64,000 bases of DNA from an uncultured Oscillospiraceae bacterium (GCA_949289045.1 CASEMN010000010.1:20835-84834), one strand, 5' to 3'; shown: positions 8,880-18,885, counted from the first letter of the stretch. The notes: generated by a model not told the origin, from the letters alone. Numbers and translations are program-made.

Positions 8880-8903
8880 ATCACAAGCAAGGAGGAGTTC
8901 CTA

Positions 8904-10307
8904 ATGGATTATAAATCAGAAGTAAAAATAGTAGGATATTCAAACTGCGGAGAAAGTCTCTGCGCTGCCGGAGGACGTATATCCACCCAGCCGGGAGATG
9001 TTTTTGATATACTTGAAAAGTCAAAGGACGCCGAAAAGAATGCGTCTCTCATACAAAAAGTTACAAAGTCAGGGCACAATTCGGTAATAGAGCATCTGTT
9101 TTTTAATCTGGCTTTCCGCAATGTATCTGTTGTTGTAGAGCAGTTTATGATAGAGTTCCGACTGGCGTCGTTTACAGTTAAGTCGAGAAGATATGTGGAT
9201 TTCGGCGATGCCGGATTTTTTGTTCCGGAATTTTCTTCTGAGTCGGTAAAGGAAAAGTATACTGGGCATATGTCAAAGCTTTTTGATACATACAATAAGC
9301 TTACGGAAAAAGGAGTAGCAAAAGAGGATGCCAGATTTGTGCTTCCCTACTGTTTTTTCAGTAACTTCATCTGCTCAATGAACGCCCGTGAATTCCTCAA
9401 TGTTTTGAGGGCCATGCTTTACGGCAGAGGCAGTAAATATCCGGAGATAAAGAAAATCGGATTGTTACTTTTAGAGCAGGCACAGGAAATTGCTCCCGGA
9501 GTTATGGAAAGCTTTAATAATTTCGGCAAGACTTTTAATGATAAGCCGGATTTCTCTTTCCTTTCCTCAAAGGGCAAGTATGTAAACGAAAAACCTCTTG
9601 TAGAGCTTATTTCATATACCAAAAACAGCGATTTGGCAGTTGCGAAAACAGCTCTCATAAGTGAAACCGCTTTGAATCAGGACGAAGTAAACTCTGTTGT
9701 TTCCGACGAAGAAACAAGAAAGAGGATAATTGACGCCGTTATTGACTGCACCAGACCACGTCCTCTTGAGGCTGCAAGCTATACTTTCAGGCTCAATAAT
9801 GCATCTCTTGCCTGTATTACACATATTGTCCGCCACCGCATCCAGTGCGTAACAGTGCCGGAGCTTACTTCTTCCAATCGAGGAAGATATATAATTCCGC
9901 CTGCTGTAAAAGCTGATGCAGAACTGCTTGAGTTATATACCAACGCTTTTTCAGAAACTGAAAAGCTTTATAACGAGCTTAGAGACATGGGGGAGAGCAA
10001 AGAAAATCTTGTCTATGTTCTTCTCAGCGGAAACACCCTTGACCTGACAATTACAATGAACGCAAGAGAGCTTCTTCTTTTCCTTAAACTCAGAACCTGC
10101 CAGCGTGCCCAGTGGGAGATAAGGGATTACGCCTATCTTATGCTTAAAATGCTTAGAGACAGCGCTCCGGACATTTTCAGAAGATACGGTCCCAGTTGTT
10201 TTGTAACAGGTGTATGCCCTGAAGGCAGGCTTTCCTGCGGAAAAATTTCTGAAATAAAGAACCGTTTTTCTGGGGAGAATTTTTTACCCCAAGACCTTAT
10301 TGATTAA
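8904..10307 (+). CDS. Tandem-domain FAD-dependent thymidylate synthase (ThyX) family protein
   Basis: This 467-aa protein is about twice the length of ordinary ThyX, with two ThyX-like halves (roughly residues 1-235 and 240-467). ThyX makes dTMP from dUMP with methylene-tetrahydrofolate and FAD. Its signature is RHR, seven residues, then Ser. The first half keeps the spacing and the Ser (Arg86 to Ser94, followed by RRY), but the preceding residues are Glu84-Phe85 instead of Arg-His. The second half has Arg310-His311-Arg312, but the spacing to Ser is altered by extra residues. The two halves may act as one composite enzyme or may have another role. The gene stands alone, between its own promoter and a terminator. 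Confidence 0.82.
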   Translation: MDYKSEVKIVGYSNCGESLCAAGGRISTQPGDVFDILEKSKDAEKNASLIQKVTKSGHNSVIEHLFFNLAFRNVSVVVEQFMIEFRLASFTVKSRRYVDFGDAGFFVPEFSSESVKEKYTGHMSKLFDTYNKLTEKGVAKEDARFVLPYCFFSNFICSMNAREFLNVLRAMLYGRGSKYPEIKKIGLLLLEQAQEIAPGVMESFNNFGKTFNDKPDFSFLSSKGKYVNEKPLVELISYTKNSDLAVAKTALISETALNQDEVNSVVSDEETRKRIIDAVIDCTRPRPLEAASYTFRLNNASLACITHIVRHRIQCVTVPELTSSNRGRYIIPPAVKADAELLELYTNAFSETEKLYNELRDMGESKENLVYVLLSGNTLDLTITMNARELLLFLKLRTCQRAQWEIRDYAYLMLKMLRDSAPDIFRRYGPSCFVTGVCPEGRLSCGKISEIKNRFSGENFLPQDLID

Positions 10308-10332
10308 AAAAATAAAAGATGAACTTTAAATT

Positions 10333-10383
10333 AACATCCGCCGGCAGAAAGGCTTTACCTTATGCCGGCGGATGTTGCTTTTT
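10333..10383. terminator. Strong terminator after the ThyX-like gene
   Basis: Fourteen-bp perfect arms AACATCCGCCGGCA and TGCCGGCGGATGTT with a 16-nt loop, then GCTTTTTG. It lies between converging genes and may also end the AraC transcript. Confidence 0.9.
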
Positions 10384-10392
10384 GTATTCGGT

Positions 10393-11244
10393 TCAATAAT
10401 TATTTTGGAATTCATTTGATCTGTCTGTACGTTCATTTCTAAAGAACTTTGGGGATACTCCTACTTTTTTCTTGAAAATTCTCGAAAACTGCAGCACATC
10501 GTCGTAGCCAACCGAGGCGGCAATGGTGCTAACGGAAAAGTCGGTAGACCAAAGAAGAGTTTGTGCTTTTCTTATTCTGCAATCTATCAGATGTGCCTGT
10601 GGGGAGCGGTCGGAATATTTTTTAAAGAGCTTATTCAGATAATGTCTTTCTACGTTTTCTGCGTTGGCAATATCTTCAATGGTAATATGCTTTGAAAAAT
10701 TGTTTGCAATAAATCTGAGAGCGTTTTTAAAATGCTCCTCCGCTCTCGAATATGAAACAGAGGAGAAATTCAGTTCGTCAAAATCCTTGCTGAGTATACT
10801 CATAATGTTATAAAAATAGCTGTTGAGAATAAGATGCTTGTCGTTATATTCCCATTCACCTTCGATAATTTCTTCAAACAAGGCCGATATTTCTTTAATT
10901 CTGGAATATTTAAAGGTTTTCTTTTTTTCAGAAAATCCGACCCTGCTGAACATTTCATCAGAAGCCGTACCGGAAGCGTTCATCCAGTAATAGACCCAAG
11001 GGTTTTCAGGGTTTGACTGATAAACGGCAAGCTGTCCCTGTTTGACTACAAAACCTTCTCCGGCTCTGAGTAGCTGACCTTCGAACCTTCCTTCACCGGA
11101 TATAACAAAATGAATTGTATTGCATTCAAAAACGTGAGTTACAACCGGCTTTTCAGGGAAACAGATTTGCGTGCCTATTTCGTAAATATAAAGCTCTTCG
11201 GACATAGGCGACGTGTTATAAGTTACTCTCATACCCTTTTCCAT
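10393..11244 (-). CDS. AraC family transcriptional regulator
   Basis: The protein is 283 aa from the preferred ATG ending at 11244, which has a strong AGGGAGGT site six bases upstream. A longer frame reaches 11295 without such a site. The N-terminal half is a cupin-like sugar-sensing domain. The C-terminal ~100 residues form two helix-turn-helix motifs, including FRRIF-type DVLQFSRIFKKKVGVSPKFF. It is divergent from the GH127 gene and is the likely activator of the carbohydrate genes to its right, responding to a sugar such as arabinose or galactose. The inducer is inferred only from the neighbouring glycosidases. Confidence 0.9.
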   Translation of the reverse strand: MEKGMRVTYNTSPMSEELYIYEIGTQICFPEKPVVTHVFECNTIHFVISGEGRFEGQLLRAGEGFVVKQGQLAVYQSNPENPWVYYWMNASGTASDEMFSRVGFSEKKKTFKYSRIKEISALFEEIIEGEWEYNDKHLILNSYFYNIMSILSKDFDELNFSSVSYSRAEEHFKNALRFIANNFSKHITIEDIANAENVERHYLNKLFKKYSDRSPQAHLIDCRIRKAQTLLWSTDFSVSTIAASVGYDDVLQFSRIFKKKVGVSPKFFRNERTDRSNEFQNNY

Positions 11245-11433
11245 AGTGTACCTCCCTGATTTTGGATACATTATGCCATATAATGGATTAATCATACTAT
11301 TTTTTTATAATAAAAAACAATGTACAATTTGAATAAAAGAATAAGTGCGATAGATTTTTTTTATACAATGAAGAATATACTGTCCTGCATTTAATAAAAA
11401 ATAAAGACGCAAATAGGAGAAGGAAAAGTTTTT

Positions 11434-13704
11434 ATGGATAAATCAGTAAATAAAAAGTATAAAGTTTTACCTTTAGGTTCTGTAAGACCTACAGGTTATC
11501 TTAAAACTCAGATGCTTTTACAGGCAAAAAATCTTACCGGAAATATGGAGCTCTATGATGAATTCGGCTCAAACAGCGGATGGCTCGGCGGAAGCGGTGA
11601 GGGCTGGGAAAGAGGCCCGTATTACGTAAGAGGGCTTGTAGCTCTTGCCTATGCCTTAAATGATAAGAGTCTCATAAAACGGGCAGCGAAATGGATTGAT
11701 TACGCTGTAGACAATCAAAAGGATAACGGAGATTTCGGAAGCAGTGAAATCTTAAAAAAGGAAATATATTTTAAAAGCCGCCACACAAATGCGGAGCAGT
11801 GGTGGGCGAGAATGCCCATGCTCATGGCAATCAGAGATTACTATGAGGGGGAAATGAACCTTGGTAACGAAGATAAACGTATTCTGCCCTTTTTTGATAA
11901 ATACTTCAGGTTCCAGAAAAAGTACATAAAGCTGTATCCACTTGCAAGCTGGGCAAAACACCGGGGAGCCGATAATATTGAAATTGTTCTGTGGTACCGT
12001 GAAAAGTGCCTTGAAAAAGGTATGTCAGCCCATGAAGTCAGCTGGCTTCTTGACCTTGCGGAGATTCTGCTTAAACAGAGTTTTGACTGGGCGGAGTCTT
12101 TTGAAAAGACAAATACCAGGGAACACGTTGTAAACACCACTCAGGGCTTTAAATATCCTTTTTATAAATATCTGCTTACGGGAGATAAAAGGTATCTCGG
12201 CAGTTTAAAAAAGGGACTTGAAAGAATAGGTTCAGATCACGGTAGAATAGATAATTTGCCAAATGCCGATGAGGGAGCAAAGGATAACAAAGCCACCAAC
12301 GGAACGGAAACCTGCGCCGTTGTTGAAGGAATGTTGTCCTTTGAGCTGGGGGGAGAGATAACAGGCGAAAGTTATCTCTACGACCTTCTGGAAAGCTATT
12401 GCTATAACAATCTTCCCAACTGCTTTGACTATGAAATTTCATCATATAACTATTTTCAGCTTGAAAACAGTGTACTTATGAGCCACGGTCAGCACGGCTT
12501 CTGCAACGACCACGGCGACAGCAACGCCCTTGGAATAAGCGGCTTTGAATGTTGTTTCAGTAATCTCCATATGGGATATCCAAAGTTTGTCCAGAATATG
12601 TGGTTGACGGAAGGCGACATTCTTGTGCTTGCCGCTTACGGCGCAAACGAGTTGGAAACAAAAATAAATGGCAAACGAATTGCCTTTGAAGAAATTACGG
12701 ATTATCCCTACATAGATACAGTGAAACTTCTTTACAAAGGAGAAAAGACCAGATTAAAGCTTAAACTGCGTATTCCTAATTGGAGCCGTGAAACTCACAT
12801 TTATGTTAACGGCGAAGAGACGAAAATTAATGTCTGTGACGGCTATGCCATGATAAACAGGGAGTTCAGTCCATCCGATGTAATCGAAATAGTATTCAGA
12901 AGCGAAATTAAGGTACATGACTTTCACCTTAATACAATGTATGTAAAAAAGGGAGCCGTAATTTACTGTATGCCTGTTGCCGAAGACTGGCGTCAGATTA
13001 AGAACTTTGATTACCGCGGAATAAAATACGACGGAAAGGAAAACACAAAAAACTGGGAGATATATCCCAATGAGCCTTGGAACTTCACTTTCAGAAAAGA
13101 TACTGAAATGAAGTATGAAGAGAACAGTAAATACAGCTTTCTTTTGCCCTCTTCACCCGAAAATATTCCCGGGAAAATCCTTCTTACAATGGAGCGGGCG
13201 AAGAACTGGAACCTCTGCGGCAACATAGCGTCAACAATAGAGGTAGCCGATACCGATGGAAAAGAATATAAAAAATATCTTATTCCCACCGCTTTTACAA
13301 GACTTAAAATATCGGTATTCCCGAAAATATCAGATAAAAAGCTTTCAGATACAGTAATGGATGTAAAAGCCCTTGAAAAAATAAAAGCGTCCCTTGGAAA
13401 GGTTCCTGAATTTAAAACCAATTTGACAAGAGGATACGGTTTAGCTCAGCTTTCCTTTAAGGTGAAACACTCACCAAATTATTCTTACCGTATAATCTGG
13501 GGAGAGCAAAGCGGAGAATATGCGTATATTTCCGATTTGTTTCCCGAAAACCCTTATTCTTATGGTGGAGACCCATACGGAGCAAGAATTGCAAAGGATA
13601 AGATTGCGGTGAGCCTTGAAGAAAATAAAACATATTATCTTCGCATAGTGTGTCTGTGTAAAGGTAAGCCTTTTGAAATCTCTGATGAAGTACGTTTTAA
13701 CTGA
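11434..13704 (+). CDS. GH127-type beta-L-arabinofuranosidase (DUF1680 family)
   Basis: This 756-aa enzyme has an (alpha/alpha)6-barrel core of about 450 residues followed by beta-rich domains. The zinc-thiolate centre known from GH127 (HypBA1) is recognisable: Glu292 and Cys294 in NGTETC, and the adjacent pair Cys373-Cys374 in GFECCFSNLH, of which the first cysteine of the pair is the family nucleophile. No signal peptide is seen, so it should act in the cytoplasm on imported saccharides. The C-terminal ~100 residues look like a fibronectin-type sandwich. The gene leads a plus-strand cluster divergent from an AraC regulator. DUF1680 proteins vary in specificity, so arabinofuranose is likely rather than certain. 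Confidence 0.85.
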   Translation: MDKSVNKKYKVLPLGSVRPTGYLKTQMLLQAKNLTGNMELYDEFGSNSGWLGGSGEGWERGPYYVRGLVALAYALNDKSLIKRAAKWIDYAVDNQKDNGDFGSSEILKKEIYFKSRHTNAEQWWARMPMLMAIRDYYEGEMNLGNEDKRILPFFDKYFRFQKKYIKLYPLASWAKHRGADNIEIVLWYREKCLEKGMSAHEVSWLLDLAEILLKQSFDWAESFEKTNTREHVVNTTQGFKYPFYKYLLTGDKRYLGSLKKGLERIGSDHGRIDNLPNADEGAKDNKATNGTETCAVVEGMLSFELGGEITGESYLYDLLESYCYNNLPNCFDYEISSYNYFQLENSVLMSHGQHGFCNDHGDSNALGISGFECCFSNLHMGYPKFVQNMWLTEGDILVLAAYGANELETKINGKRIAFEEITDYPYIDTVKLLYKGEKTRLKLKLRIPNWSRETHIYVNGEETKINVCDGYAMINREFSPSDVIEIVFRSEIKVHDFHLNTMYVKKGAVIYCMPVAEDWRQIKNFDYRGIKYDGKENTKNWEIYPNEPWNFTFRKDTEMKYEENSKYSFLLPSSPENIPGKILLTMERAKNWNLCGNIASTIEVADTDGKEYKKYLIPTAFTRLKISVFPKISDKKLSDTVMDVKALEKIKASLGKVPEFKTNLTRGYGLAQLSFKVKHSPNYSYRIIWGEQSGEYAYISDLFPENPYSYGGDPYGARIAKDKIAVSLEENKTYYLRIVCLCKGKPFEISDEVRFN

Positions 13705-13747
13705 TTAAGTCAGAAAAATAAATAAAAGAATTTGGAGATGATGAAAT

Positions 13748-15387
13748 TTGCAGGTGTCAAAAAAGATTAGAGAGGGAATGGACTTTGTTAAGCTGCGTTG
13801 GTCCAGGTGAAAAGACGAATCTAAAAGAGTTTATGTCCTACTGTATCGGAACTTTAGGCATATGCGGATTTACCTTTGTGTGCAGCGAAATGGTAGCTTT
13901 TACGGCGGGATATTTCTGCGGTTCCATTATGGAAATAAAGCTGATGGATTTTACAATCATCACTTTTATAGCCCTTGTTGTAAAATATGCTACTCTTTAT
14001 ATTGAGTCTATAAATATGACCATATTTGAAAACCTTGGTCATCTAACCAGCAGTAAGGCCAAAAAGGCCGCTGCGACTTACATAATATGCACTGTTGTAG
14101 GTATTGCCTTTTATTTTGTTCCGTCAGCTCCTTTTGATTCAATAATTAAAGGACTTCCGGGAATTATCGGTAATACTCTTACAGTAATGGGAGCGGGCGG
14201 ACTCGTAAACTGGTATTTAAGAGGCAAGCTCTGTAAAAAGTACGGCAGATATAAGCCATTTATGATGATTTACGGAATACCCGTAACTCTCATTACAATA
14301 GCGATTACTTTTGTTCCCACTACCCTTGATTACACAGTAAAGCTTGTACTTCTTCATTTTCTCTTTACTCTCAGAGGAAGATTTACTTCAATTTACTGTG
14401 ATAACCCCACCGCCATTGTTGCCCTCATAACCCCAAACATGGTTGAAAGACAGAAGTATTATTCCATCGGCGGAATTTTTACAGGAAATCTGCGTTCAAT
14501 CTTCAGAATAATATTCCCAATTCTCATAGTTTCAACAGGCGGATATCTGGCAGTAGAATCATACAGAGTTTTTATTCCGATTCTTTCTGTTATAAGCTTG
14601 CTTATTGGCCTGACTTTTGTTAAAGTAAAGGAAAGAGTGGCAGTAAATCAGGTTGAGATGCCTAAAATCGATTTTAAAAAGAGCGCCAAATCTCTTTTTG
14701 AAAACAAATATTTCTGGATTATCAATCTTGCTAACACCTTTGCTCTTTGGAATGGTCTTGCCGACGGCGTTATAAACTATATATTCATTTACCAGCTTCG
14801 CATGGAGTGGATTGTTGGTGTAATTTCAATAATTGGAGTTACCAGTGCTGTAGGCAATATAATGACTCCATGGCTCATTAAAAGATTTGAAAAACGCACA
14901 TGTATTCTTATAATGAGAAGCGTTTGGATTGCAATGATAGCCCTTTATCCTGTGGCTTTAAAGCTGAGAAGTGTAGCTATGCTCATGGTGATAATTTTCA
15001 TTCGTTCAGCAATTTCCGCTGCCTGTAACGGTATTACAACCAATATGGGCGCCGATGTCCTTGATTATCACCAGTGGAAAACGGGAGAGAGAGCAGACAA
15101 TATTTGCATGGTTTACAACTCCCGTGGCTACTGTTCTGGGACTTGTATCCCCGTGGCTCTTGGAACAATTCGGATACACATCTGACTGGGATGTTCTCTT
15201 TGACACCTCTATTTTCTATAACGTCATGTATGTTTACGTTTTCCTCACTATCGGCGGACTTGTTATTTCGACTATTCCGTATCTGTTCTACAATTTTACA
15301 AAAGCCCAGCATGATAAATGTGTGGAAGAAATAAGGCTTCGTGAAGCTGCCGCTGAACCGGTATTGACCCAGGAGGTGGCAGAGTAA
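13748..15387 (+). pseudogene. GPH-type sugar transporter with apparent frameshifts
   Basis: The main reading frame (13785-15185, opening with TTG) encodes most of a twelve-helix GPH/MFS sugar symporter. Two breaks are visible. Near 15100, after GERAD, the frame runs off into unrelated residues. The +1 frame continues the transporter as IFAWFTTPVATVLG through to a natural end at 15387. Near the 5' end, a frame from 13748 gives MDFVKLRWSR, which resembles the usual N-terminus of this transporter group, and stops at 13810; the main frame then takes over at about the same place. Every other long gene here is intact, so real decay is more likely than poor sequence. A base-call error cannot be excluded. 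An intact version would be about 530-545 aa and would import the substrate of the GH127 and GH36 enzymes. Confidence 0.75.
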
Positions 15388-15388
15388 T

Positions 15389-16222
15389 ATGAAAAAATTC
15401 AGATTTATGCTGCTCATTCTGCCGGTGATGCTTGCTGTAATTTGCTTGTCCGGCTGTACAGCTACAAAAACAGCTGATGGAATAGAATATAAAATTGAAG
15501 ACGGAAAAGCAATAATAACCGGTTATACTGATACAACAACAAGAACTGAAATTATAATTCCCGATGAATTTGAAGGTGTGCCGGTTACTGAAATCGATGA
15601 TTTCGGACTTTTCAACGCTGAATCAGTTGAGAAAATAGTAATAGGCAAAAACGTTCAAAAAATAGGCGGCTGGTCCATGACAAATGAGCAGAAGCTCAGA
15701 GAATTTGAAGTGGACAGCGAAAATCAATATTTTACCGCTGTTGACGGAGTGCTGTTTTCAAAGGATATGAAAACCCTTATTTATTATCCTCCCGCAAAGG
15801 GGATAGAGTTTAACAATCTCGGTCAGGCAAAGGAAATGACCCAGTACGTTATTCCTGACGGAGTTGAAACTATAAGAACCAAAGCTTTTTATAAGTGTTA
15901 CTATGTGGATAAAATAGAAATTCCGGACAGCGTAAAAACTATTGAAGAAAAGGCTTTTCATAGATGCAGCGCTTTAAAAGAGATTAATTTACCCGATTCT
16001 CTTATTACAATCGGTAAGGATGCCTTTGCGTATTGTTCTGAGGAAACATCTGTAACAATTCCGTCAAAGGTTGAAAGTATAGGCGAGTATGCCTTTTTCA
16101 ACTGCCCTAAAATAAAAACGGTAGAGGTATTAAGAAGCGAAGATGAAATCGAGCTTGGAGAAAAATGGTATCCTACCGATAACGGCAGAGAGATAAAAGA
16201 GCTCCAAATAAATTGGAAATAA
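15389..16222 (+). CDS. Leucine-rich-repeat (BspA-type) lipoprotein
   Basis: This 277-aa protein opens with a lipoprotein signal: a basic MKKFRF, a hydrophobic stretch, then a lipobox ending in Cys at residue 23 (CLSGC). It should be anchored to the outer face of the membrane. The rest has four or so LRR_5 repeats of about 23 residues (patterns such as IPDSVKTIEEKAFHRC), as in BspA-like proteins that bind host or plant polymers. An AGGAGGTGG ribosome site lies within the last codons of the transporter and the ATG is one base after that stop, so the genes are coupled. The partner is unknown; a role in glycan contact fits the neighbours but is inference. Confidence 0.88.
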   Translation: MKKFRFMLLILPVMLAVICLSGCTATKTADGIEYKIEDGKAIITGYTDTTTRTEIIIPDEFEGVPVTEIDDFGLFNAESVEKIVIGKNVQKIGGWSMTNEQKLREFEVDSENQYFTAVDGVLFSKDMKTLIYYPPAKGIEFNNLGQAKEMTQYVIPDGVETIRTKAFYKCYYVDKIEIPDSVKTIEEKAFHRCSALKEINLPDSLITIGKDAFAYCSEETSVTIPSKVESIGEYAFFNCPKIKTVEVLRSEDEIELGEKWYPTDNGREIKELQINWK

Positions 16223-16243
16223 ATTTAAAAATGAGGTTGCTTT

Positions 16244-18322
16244 ATGGCGGTTTTTAGAGCTGGAGAAAATATTTTTGTACTTGAAACTGAAAACTATCAA
16301 TATGTTTTAGGTGTAGGCAGCGATGGATTACTGCGTCATCTTCATTGGGGCGAAAAAGTCCAGCCTGGTGATTTTGAAATCAAGGTGTTTGACGACATAA
16401 ATTCTAACCATTCCTATTTAGACACAATATGTCAGGAATATTCGCCTTTCGGCAGTAAGCTTTTCCGTGACTGTGCTTTTAAGTGCCGGTTTGGCGACGG
16501 CGTTCGCGATGCTGTTCTTGTGTTTAAAGACTATGTGATTTCAGAGAACACATTAAAAATTTTTCTCGAGGATATTCATTACCGCCTTGAAGCTGAACTT
16601 TTGTACACCGTTTATGAAGACTGCGATGTTATGGGAAGAAAAGTGATAATACGCAATACAGGTGAAGAGTGTATCGAGTGTGAAAAAGTAATGTCCGCAG
16701 AGCTCAGCTTCCCGGAAAAATGCGAATATGAAATTATAAACACAAACGGAACCTGGTGGGGAGAATATCAGGTTGTTAAAGAACGTCTTTCAGGAGGCAC
16801 ACTTTCCTTTGAAAGCCGAAAGGGAACCTCCGCCCACGGCAACGCTCCATTTTTTATAGCTAAGCCTTGTCTTGATGAAAGGGGCGAAAAAACTCTGTTT
16901 GGAGTTCTCGAATACAGCGGAAGCTTCAAGGTTTCCGTAAGCCGTGACGGCTTTAATGTCACACGTGCAATGGTTGGTGTAAACGACTTCGATTTTATTG
17001 TTTCTCTGAAAAGCGGAGAAGAATTTTCGGCTCCCTGGGTTTATTTCGGATGTACGGAATCTGTGGATGAGGTTTCCCGCATAATGAACCGCTTTGCTTT
17101 GAAGTATGTTTTCCCGGAGCAGTTCAGGGAAAAAACTCTTCCGGTATTATATAATTCATGGGAGGCAACAGGCTTTGACGTGACCGCCGAAAGCCAGAAA
17201 AGGCTTGCGGAAAGGGCGGCGAAAACAGGGGCAGAAGTCTTTGTAATGGATGACGGATGGTTCGGAGAGAGAAAGGACGATTTTGCGGGACTTGGTGACT
17301 GGTATGTAAACAAGAAAAAATTCCCTAACGGCCTTTCTGAGCTTATAGATCATGTAAATGAACTGGGAATGGATTTTGGTATCTGGATTGAGCCGGAAAT
17401 GGTAAATCCCGACAGCGACCTTTACAGAGAGCATCCTGACTGGATTTATAATTTTAAAACAAGAACCCCCAGTGAAATGAGAAATCAGCTTGTACTGAAT
17501 CTTACAAAGCCCCAGGTCAAGGAATTTGTCTTTGATTTTATAGATAAACTTCTTTCTGAAAACAATATCAAATACATAAAATGGGATATGAACCGTCCTA
17601 TTTCCGAGCCGGGTGCTGAGAACCTTCGGGACGGCAGAGAGCTTTGGTTCAGGCATACAATGGCAGTTTATGAAATTGTGGATAAGCTGAAAGAAAAGTA
17701 TCCCGAAACACAGTTTGAAGCCTGTGCTTCCGGCGGAGGAAGATGTGATTACGGCGCATTCCGTCACTTTGATGAAATATGGACCAGTGACAACACAAAG
17801 CCGATTGACAGAATAGAAATACAAAACGGCTATGCTCTTATAAATCCCACCAAGGCAATGAGAGCGTGGGTTACAGACAGCTCCGATGCACCTTTGTCCT
17901 TTAAATTCAATATATCTATGCAGGGAGCTTTAGGTCTCGGAATGAATTTGCTTGACTCAAGTGAAGAAGAGCTTGCCTGTATGAAGAAGTATGTAGAAAT
18001 ATATAAGGAGAACCGAGAAGTAATACAGTTTGGCGACCGCTATGGCCTTATGAATTTAAAAGACCATATGCTTAATGCAAATGAGTTTGTAAATGTAAAG
18101 AAAAGTAAAGCAATTATTTTTGCGGCCTGTGTTAACACTAAGTTTTTGCATCGCAGTTTCAAAATTAAGCTAAAAGGTCTCGAGGCAAACAGCAGGTACA
18201 ATGTTGAAATAGGTGAAGATAGATTTGAAAAAAGCGGTTCATATTTAATGAATGTCGGTATTGAAAGGGACTTTGGCGGGGATTATAAAAATGAAATTTG
18301 GACTGTAAATAAAATCAATTAA
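16244..18322 (+). CDS. Alpha-galactosidase, GH36
   Basis: This 692-aa GH36 enzyme has an N-terminal beta-sandwich (residues 1-300), a TIM barrel (about 305-600) and a C-terminal beta domain. It releases alpha-linked galactose from melibiose, raffinose and galactomannan side chains. The nucleophile is Asp448 in KWDMN and the acid/base is Asp516 in WTSDNT. The barrel entry VMDDGWFGER is also typical. It is slightly shorter than the usual ~730 residues, with no domain obviously missing. No signal peptide is present, so it acts inside the cell. It follows the LRR lipoprotein by 21 bases with a GAGGTTG site. Confidence 0.94.
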   Translation: MAVFRAGENIFVLETENYQYVLGVGSDGLLRHLHWGEKVQPGDFEIKVFDDINSNHSYLDTICQEYSPFGSKLFRDCAFKCRFGDGVRDAVLVFKDYVISENTLKIFLEDIHYRLEAELLYTVYEDCDVMGRKVIIRNTGEECIECEKVMSAELSFPEKCEYEIINTNGTWWGEYQVVKERLSGGTLSFESRKGTSAHGNAPFFIAKPCLDERGEKTLFGVLEYSGSFKVSVSRDGFNVTRAMVGVNDFDFIVSLKSGEEFSAPWVYFGCTESVDEVSRIMNRFALKYVFPEQFREKTLPVLYNSWEATGFDVTAESQKRLAERAAKTGAEVFVMDDGWFGERKDDFAGLGDWYVNKKKFPNGLSELIDHVNELGMDFGIWIEPEMVNPDSDLYREHPDWIYNFKTRTPSEMRNQLVLNLTKPQVKEFVFDFIDKLLSENNIKYIKWDMNRPISEPGAENLRDGRELWFRHTMAVYEIVDKLKEKYPETQFEACASGGGRCDYGAFRHFDEIWTSDNTKPIDRIEIQNGYALINPTKAMRAWVTDSSDAPLSFKFNISMQGALGLGMNLLDSSEEELACMKKYVEIYKENREVIQFGDRYGLMNLKDHMLNANEFVNVKKSKAIIFAACVNTKFLHRSFKIKLKGLEANSRYNVEIGEDRFEKSGSYLMNVGIERDFGGDYKNEIWTVNKIN

Positions 18323-18342
18323 TCTGAAAGGAGAATGTGCAG

Positions 18343-18876
18343 TTGCAGATAAGAGCGGCAAACTGTTCTGATTTGAAAGAGGTAAAAAAGCTTTACCGAA
18401 AGGCGTTTCCAATAATAGAAAGAAAACCGTTTTTTATGATTTGGGAGAAAACACAAACCGGGGAATCGGAAATTCTTGTTTTTTCAGTTGATGGTGAATT
18501 TGCGGGCTTTGCGGTGACGCTGATTTCAGCAGATCTTGTGCTGGTGGATTATTTTGCCGTTAGCGAAAACTACCGAGGCGCCGGTATAGGCAGCGAAGCT
18601 CTTAAAACACTTTTTGCCCGATATAACGGCAAAAGAGTGATGCTTGTAGCTGAGGAAGAAAATCCAAAGGCGTCGAATGCTGCTCAAAGAGCAAAGCGCA
18701 TTAAATTTTACCTTAAAAACTCAATGGTTGACACTATGGTAAAAGTTAGCATTTTCGGTAACCGCTTTCGTCTTTTGTCGTATCCTGGAAAAGTAAGTGC
18801 AAAAGATTATCTGACTGTAAACAATAAAGTTATGGGCAGCTTTTTTACCAAATTTACCGGAACAAAAGTTTATTAA
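18343..18876 (+). CDS. GNAT family N-acetyltransferase
   Basis: This protein is 177 aa from the preferred TTG. A GTG six bases upstream lies only three bases after the AAAGGAG site, too close to be used well. It has the GNAT acetyl-CoA fold, with motif A around VSENYRGAGIGSEALKTL and an acceptor-like second half RIKFYLKNS. The acetyl acceptor is unknown. It is the last gene of the carbohydrate cluster, followed by an imperfect hairpin terminator. Its role with the glycosidases is not evident. Confidence 0.85.
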   Translation: MQIRAANCSDLKEVKKLYRKAFPIIERKPFFMIWEKTQTGESEILVFSVDGEFAGFAVTLISADLVLVDYFAVSENYRGAGIGSEALKTLFARYNGKRVMLVAEEENPKASNAAQRAKRIKFYLKNSMVDTMVKVSIFGNRFRLLSYPGKVSAKDYLTVNNKVMGSFFTKFTGTKVY

Positions 18877-18885
18877 AATACATTC

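Noticed and set aside
17156..17824. 222-aa minus-strand frame opposite the alpha-galactosidase
   Set aside because: Lies over the conserved GH36 catalytic core; residue pattern is typical of an antisense shadow.
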